Shown one piece after another: positions 53,001-59,000 of a stretch of DNA of 64,000 bases. Within the stretch, counting starts at the first letter, position 1. Each line of letters begins with the position of its first letter. The position numbers were made by a program, and so were the translations under genes. Below the pieces are notes generated by a model that saw nothing but the letters and a program-made list of their open reading frames with translations, ran no database searches and was not told the DNA's origin. Source of the stretch: Sinonovacula constricta (taxonomy: Eukaryota; Mollusca; Bivalvia; Cardiida; Solecurtidae); contig CM017557.1 in assembly GCA_007844125.1 (NCBI GenBank), forward strand, positions 64,009,674 to 64,073,673. The letters run 5' to 3'.

Positions 53001-56000
53001 GTGTGTTTCTATCAGTATCATTTTTGTTTCTTTTTTATTTTATCTAGATCATCATTCACTCTGCCTATGTGATCATTTCTTTATAAAAAAAATTTCAGCA
53101 AAATAAGTTCAAAGAAAACCATGTTTATTTATCTAACAGTGTTAATAATTCAACAAATACAGAGGAGTAGTTATACTACTTACTTCAGAATGCATTTAAT
53201 ACTGTTCAAGCATTCTGTGATGCTTAAACACACTGGTTCAGCCAATTTCATAAAAAAACCCAAAAGAAAGAAGTTTGTGTGTAAAGTACCAAACACACAC
53301 ACACTTCAGCAGACTGATAAAGAATTACATAGATGGGTACACAATGCATAGACTGACATCTGACATGGTATGTTGTATCTCACTGTAGAAATATAGAGAA
53401 AAATGGGTGATAACACAAGGCGGCATTTACTAAAGGAAAGTACACTGACCTGTTGATCATGTCCAGCATATGTCTCTTCAATTCTAGTGGGTTCTGTTCC
53501 TGTACTGGGGAAGGTTCAATAGATGTCACTGACTGCTTCCTTAACCGAGAAGAGGCAGAGTCTCCAGACCTGATGACCAATCAGAGAAAGTGTTACATAT
53601 AATGGTGAGATTATGTTAATTACAATAATGGACAATGGACAATCTACCAATCATATACATGGTTAAGTGATTGGGCTGGATAAAATGTTAATATTGAAAG
53701 ATGTTACAAATGATTTAGAGACATTGGGTGGGATCTAATGTCTACATTTCAAGATCTGTTGACCAATTAGAGGCAGTTATACATAATGGGCAGGGTTTGA
53801 TGTTAAAATGATAACATTTTCAGATCTGCTGACAAAAAAGCTTTCTTATAACATAAAGAGGTGGGATCAAATTTTTGCTATGGATATAATAGCAAATAAC
53901 AGACACTGTTATATCAGGTTACAAAATTTCATTTACATTTCAAGACATGCAGCATACCATTTGAGATACTATTACAAAAATAGACTGGGCTTGAGGTTTA
54001 AACTCCAAACCATGCTGAAAAAAAAATATTGTAAGCAACATACATGATCGGACAAAAATATGTATTACTGTGTTACATTTATGACAAAAAAAACACAACA
54101 TTAACAAAGCTCAATTTATTCGTTTTATCAGTTAACCTAATACTTAATTTTCTTTTCTCTCTTTAAGTCTGTCAACATACTTGCGAGCAGGATCTCTCTC
54201 ATTCTCTGTGTCAGATGCATTGGACATTTTCCTGGCACGTAAACTGGATCGGCGTGGAGTACCGACCAAATGACCGACGGAGGATCGCCGACGCTGCTGG
54301 TCTTTCATGGACATATGACCTGAGATGGCAGCAGTGAACATATCTTGGAACCAGTCCAGGGAGAACTGGTACATGACATCGATACCAGATAGGTCAGCCA
54401 GCACAAAGTATAAGGTGGAACCTCTAGTTGCAACCTTCGAAAAGAGAAGGTAGATGGCTGATGAGAAGTGATATTTGGTACGAAAAGGAGAAAAGTCTGG
54501 GTTTGTGGTTATCCATTTTGGTGTAAAGTCAACAAAAGGTAAAACTATTAAGTAAGAGTCTGTCTTGGCAGATTTTTCCATGTTTTTTACACACATCAAA
54601 AGAATTGATTCGGTCTTTTTTTTTTTTTTAAATACATTGCAGTGACGACTATGATCATTATAGCAATGCCCAGCTATTTGGTGGAGAAAAATCCGAGACA
54701 AATGTCTAGGTTCAACCAATGGTGCACCACAAGTCAGCTGAAGACCTTCCCAAAATTAAGTCGTTTGCCCTGAATGGGACTCGAACCCACATGGTGAGAG
54801 GCTAAGCAGTCAGAGGAATAATTGATCTGACAGAGTGTGAACTTGAAGGAAACAAAATTTTGCTGTCACAGTGAATGTAATAGTAAAATGTAAATGGTCC
54901 AAGCAATATTGGGTGAGTCAACCAGTTCTGGAAAAACCTCTGCTGAGAATAAGTAAAAACATAAAAAATTTCTTGGGAAAGCCTTGAACATATATTCAAA
55001 TGAGAAAAAAAACAATAACAGATATGCAATACATGCTTGTAAGCACTTGTAAATGTAAGCTATTTTAAGTTTTTCAAGCTTTTTACCAAATACAGTTAAT
55101 CAGTTATCAATGCCTTGAAAATGCTTGAATCTTAGTAGGCTATGCACAAATTGAGCAGGCTTAGTCAAAACGTGTAGACCCAGATCATCCTCTCCTTCTT
55201 GGGGACTGTCTGATCATGGTCTGCACTCTGTGCTGCACAGTTTCTAGCAATATATCCTGTAACCTGGGCATTTGTTGTTAGAAAATAACTACTATTGTAT
55301 AAAGGTCTTAGTAACCATTAATATGTTGGAAATACCATTCCCCACATTAACATAAAACATACACCACGCTGAGTTCTTATTTTAAGTACATTGCAGCAAC
55401 CAGTTATGATCATTATAGCTTTAGCCAGCTATTCTTGTGGATGAAGATGCCTGAAAAATGTCTAGTTTGATCGCAGGTCACTTGACAGACCACACACTTT
55501 AAGTCCCTCGCCCTGAACAAGACTCAAACCCATGCAGTGGGAGGCTAAGCAGTCAGAGGAGCAACAAGTAGATGACTCTACCACTATGCCATGGGCACCC
55601 CTTACACCACCCTAAAGCCAAGGTTTAATGGTTGTGGTGGGGTAGGACCAGAAAGACACTACGTACAGGCAGGTAACGTTTCCTAGCCAGGTTGAGCCTC
55701 TTCTCCGTCTCCTCAGATTGTGCTATCCTGGAGTAGATCTCCCCGGCCATACCTTTACTCTTCTGGAGGGTCTCTACCAGGTCCTGGTCATCCAGGATGT
55801 GGCCTGAAACATGGAAATAAAATAAATATCAATACCACCTTGAGACTTGTGTCAATGTTTTAATAAACACACAAAAAAAAACGTTTGATCAAAAATATGC
55901 CACTATTATTATGATATGTAACAGAAAAAGCATCACACAAAAAATATTTTGCTCATAAAGCAAAATGTGAGTATCTTAATTAAAACCATGAGTATAATAT

Positions 56001-59000
56001 GGAGTTCATGTACTAAAAAAGAAATCAAATAATAATAATCAAAACCAAGTGAACACTATCCTCCTCAGCCTCTTAATAATCAGGAGAAGCAAAAACAGCA
56101 GCACTATTTCAACTAACAACATATTCTTAATTAATAATCAATTAACTTTCCCATTATCACCACTTTTGCCATGGCCACCTAAGACCATTAGATCATTAAC
56201 AACAAAGATTTTACCATTACCCAATCAGCTTCCTCTTTTATCAATTTTTTATTATCACCATCCTTTTCCAATTGCTTTTATATTATCAATCATTTAAATC
56301 ATACCTTCTTTTTATCTAACTTTTACATTCATGGACATAAATTTACAATATGTTATAGTAGAATAGACGTCATAACTACGGTTCTAACAAAAAGATAAAA
56401 CAAAATCGTGAGCTTCATGGCCTTATCTAGTTAGATGGTTGTGCACGCCACATAGATCACCTGGGGCTTCCTATAACACGAAGTTAATGGCATCTATCAA
56501 TTATGCACAAGCTATCAATCATGTCCCTGCCTTTACTCATGCTTCTGCTTTCAATAATGCCTCTAATTCAATAATGTGTCAATGGCTGCTTTCAATCATG
56601 CCCCTGCTTTCAATCATGCCCCTGCATGCCCCTGCTTTCAATCATGCCCCTGCTTTCAATCATGCCCCTGCATGCCCCTGCTTTCAATCATGCCCCTGCA
56701 TGCCCCTGCTTTCAATCATGCTCCTGCATGCCCCTGCTTTCAATCATGCCCCTGCATGCCCCTGCTTTCAATCATGCCCCTGCATGCCCCTGCTTTCAAT
56801 CATGCCCCTGCATGCCCCTGCTTTTGATCATGCATCTTTTTCTTAATGATGGGTCCACACTTTCAATGACTGCTTTTAATCATGCCCCTGCTATAAATAC
56901 TGCATCTTTTTTTTTTTTAAATAATGCCTCAGCTTTCAATGATGCCATTGCTTTCAACAATAACAATATTGATTTTTTCATGCTGTCTGATATCCACACA
57001 AAATATAGAAAGCTTCCTCTTATGTTTCTTGTAAAAGCCATCTTATCATGCAGTGTTTTAGGAGTGTGGAGTCATGTGGGTTTGAGTAACAGTACAGAAA
57101 ACTTGCTCTTAAGTTTTCAGTAAAGCCATCTTATCATACAGTGTTTAGGAAGTGTGGGATTTAGTCACAGTTAAGGCAAACATTTTAATATGAGTGGGTC
57201 TCCAAGAAGACCAGTTAAGGCATTACTTTTCACCTTAATGGTAAATTAACAAAGTGTAAGGCCACAGTGCAAAAATATAATTGGGATTGGGATTTGCCGG
57301 AATTTTTGCCGATACTGTGCAGCGACATTTCTATCATTTTAGCACAGGGGCACTTATGAGGTGCCTAGGGACTGAACCCAGCCATTATACAGACACTGAC
57401 AAGTCAGGTGTAATGCTTTACAATAAGCCTCCCGATCTGCAAGCCGACGCTCTACCAACTGAGCTATTGTTATATATATAATTATTCTGAATATATATCT
57501 AAACTGGACATAATTATGCTGCACATGTACATTATTATAAATGAAGCCATGGATAAAATAGTATAATAAATCAAGAAATATTTTTATTTACATTCACCTT
57601 TATCTGAATCAAAATTATGTAATAGTTTCTATCCATTTTATCTCATTTTTATTACCTGGGAAAATCAGTGGAATAACACATCAATAAAGAGCCCCTTAAT
57701 TTTCCTCAGGTAATTCATGCCAATTCCTCTATCTCTGGTCTAGTCTGTTCGTTAGTGCTAATGTAACAGCAATTTAAATCATTCAGAGCACAAGATCTCT
57801 AAATATTGATCAAATAAATGGAAAACAGATATATCCTGGTTAATTGCCATGGACAATAGAAAACCTATTACCTCCACGGAGTTACAAATTGCAATCTTAA
57901 TTAATGAAAGCACAGAAAACAAAGCCAGTAAAAGCATTGTAAAATGCACATATAAAAAAGAGATACCACAGCATAGAATTCTGATATTTTGTGCCGGTTT
58001 GAAAGACAAAAGACAAGTATTTTTTTGAAGGGCATACTTGTTTTACAGACAAAATAAGGCCAGTAAAAGTGTTGTACCAAACAAATACAAAAGCTGGATG
58101 GAATGTTGTTTAGTATGTTAATAGTTTGGAGCAATATTGCATACAAACATGATTTTGTAGCAAGACCACTCCTTAACTGATATCTTTGTCAACGAAATTT
58201 CAAATCATATGTAACAGGAGAATAGGAAATACTATATTTTTGCTATAGGAATTTTGTTCTAATATGGTTTTAAATGAAAAAATTTAATTACATGACCCTT
58301 ATTAAAAATAAAGTTTTATACAAAGGCCCACAATAAGATATGCATCAAATCAAATTAGTCATAATGAATTGATAACAAAACCAATATCTTTATTACATTA
58401 TTAAAAAAATCTTTTCTTGGACCAAAAAAAATGTAACAGGTAATGATTCTTTTTAGTATTTGTATCTTTCTATGAACCATAGGGATTTTATTTAGAGGTT
58501 AATATTCGGCAGTCTGTACCATTTTTTTCTCTCTCATGCAATTAAATAAACTATTGTTACATGAAAACTTTCCGCCAAATGCTCTTCATTGGTGCCCTGC
58601 ATCTAGGTGAAAAGTAAAGCAGAACACCCATCTTGTCATTACAAAGAGGTATTTCCCATCCGAGCCAAGCTTCACATTTAGATATTTATAAAATAATAAC
58701 TTCACATGTCCACTTACTTTTAAGATCACATTACATGATTATCCCGATAATCAGCTCTGACCTCGATATCTATTTTTATTTGGAATCCCCATAGTGCTTA
58801 TTTATAGATATGGAGATAATGGAAATTTATTGCGATACATTTTACAATTTGAACTGACTTACTATTTTGTAATATCATCCTTTACTCAATCTGAAGAATA
58901 ATTTAAAGACAGGGGGGATAGAGAGAGAGACAGAGATAGAGAGAGACAGATACACAGACAGAGGCAGAGACACAGAAAGAGAGAGACAGACAGAGACACA

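Noticed and set aside
54435..54719. N-terminal extension of the 54.2-kb dynein exon frame
   Set aside because: It runs into a family-A SINE; the acceptor at 54435 and the phase-0 join to RKRYLP define the exon.
56439..57123. Cys/Pro/Met-rich ORFs of 83-165 codons
   Set aside because: Produced by the 28-bp GC-rich tandem repeat within a dynein intron.
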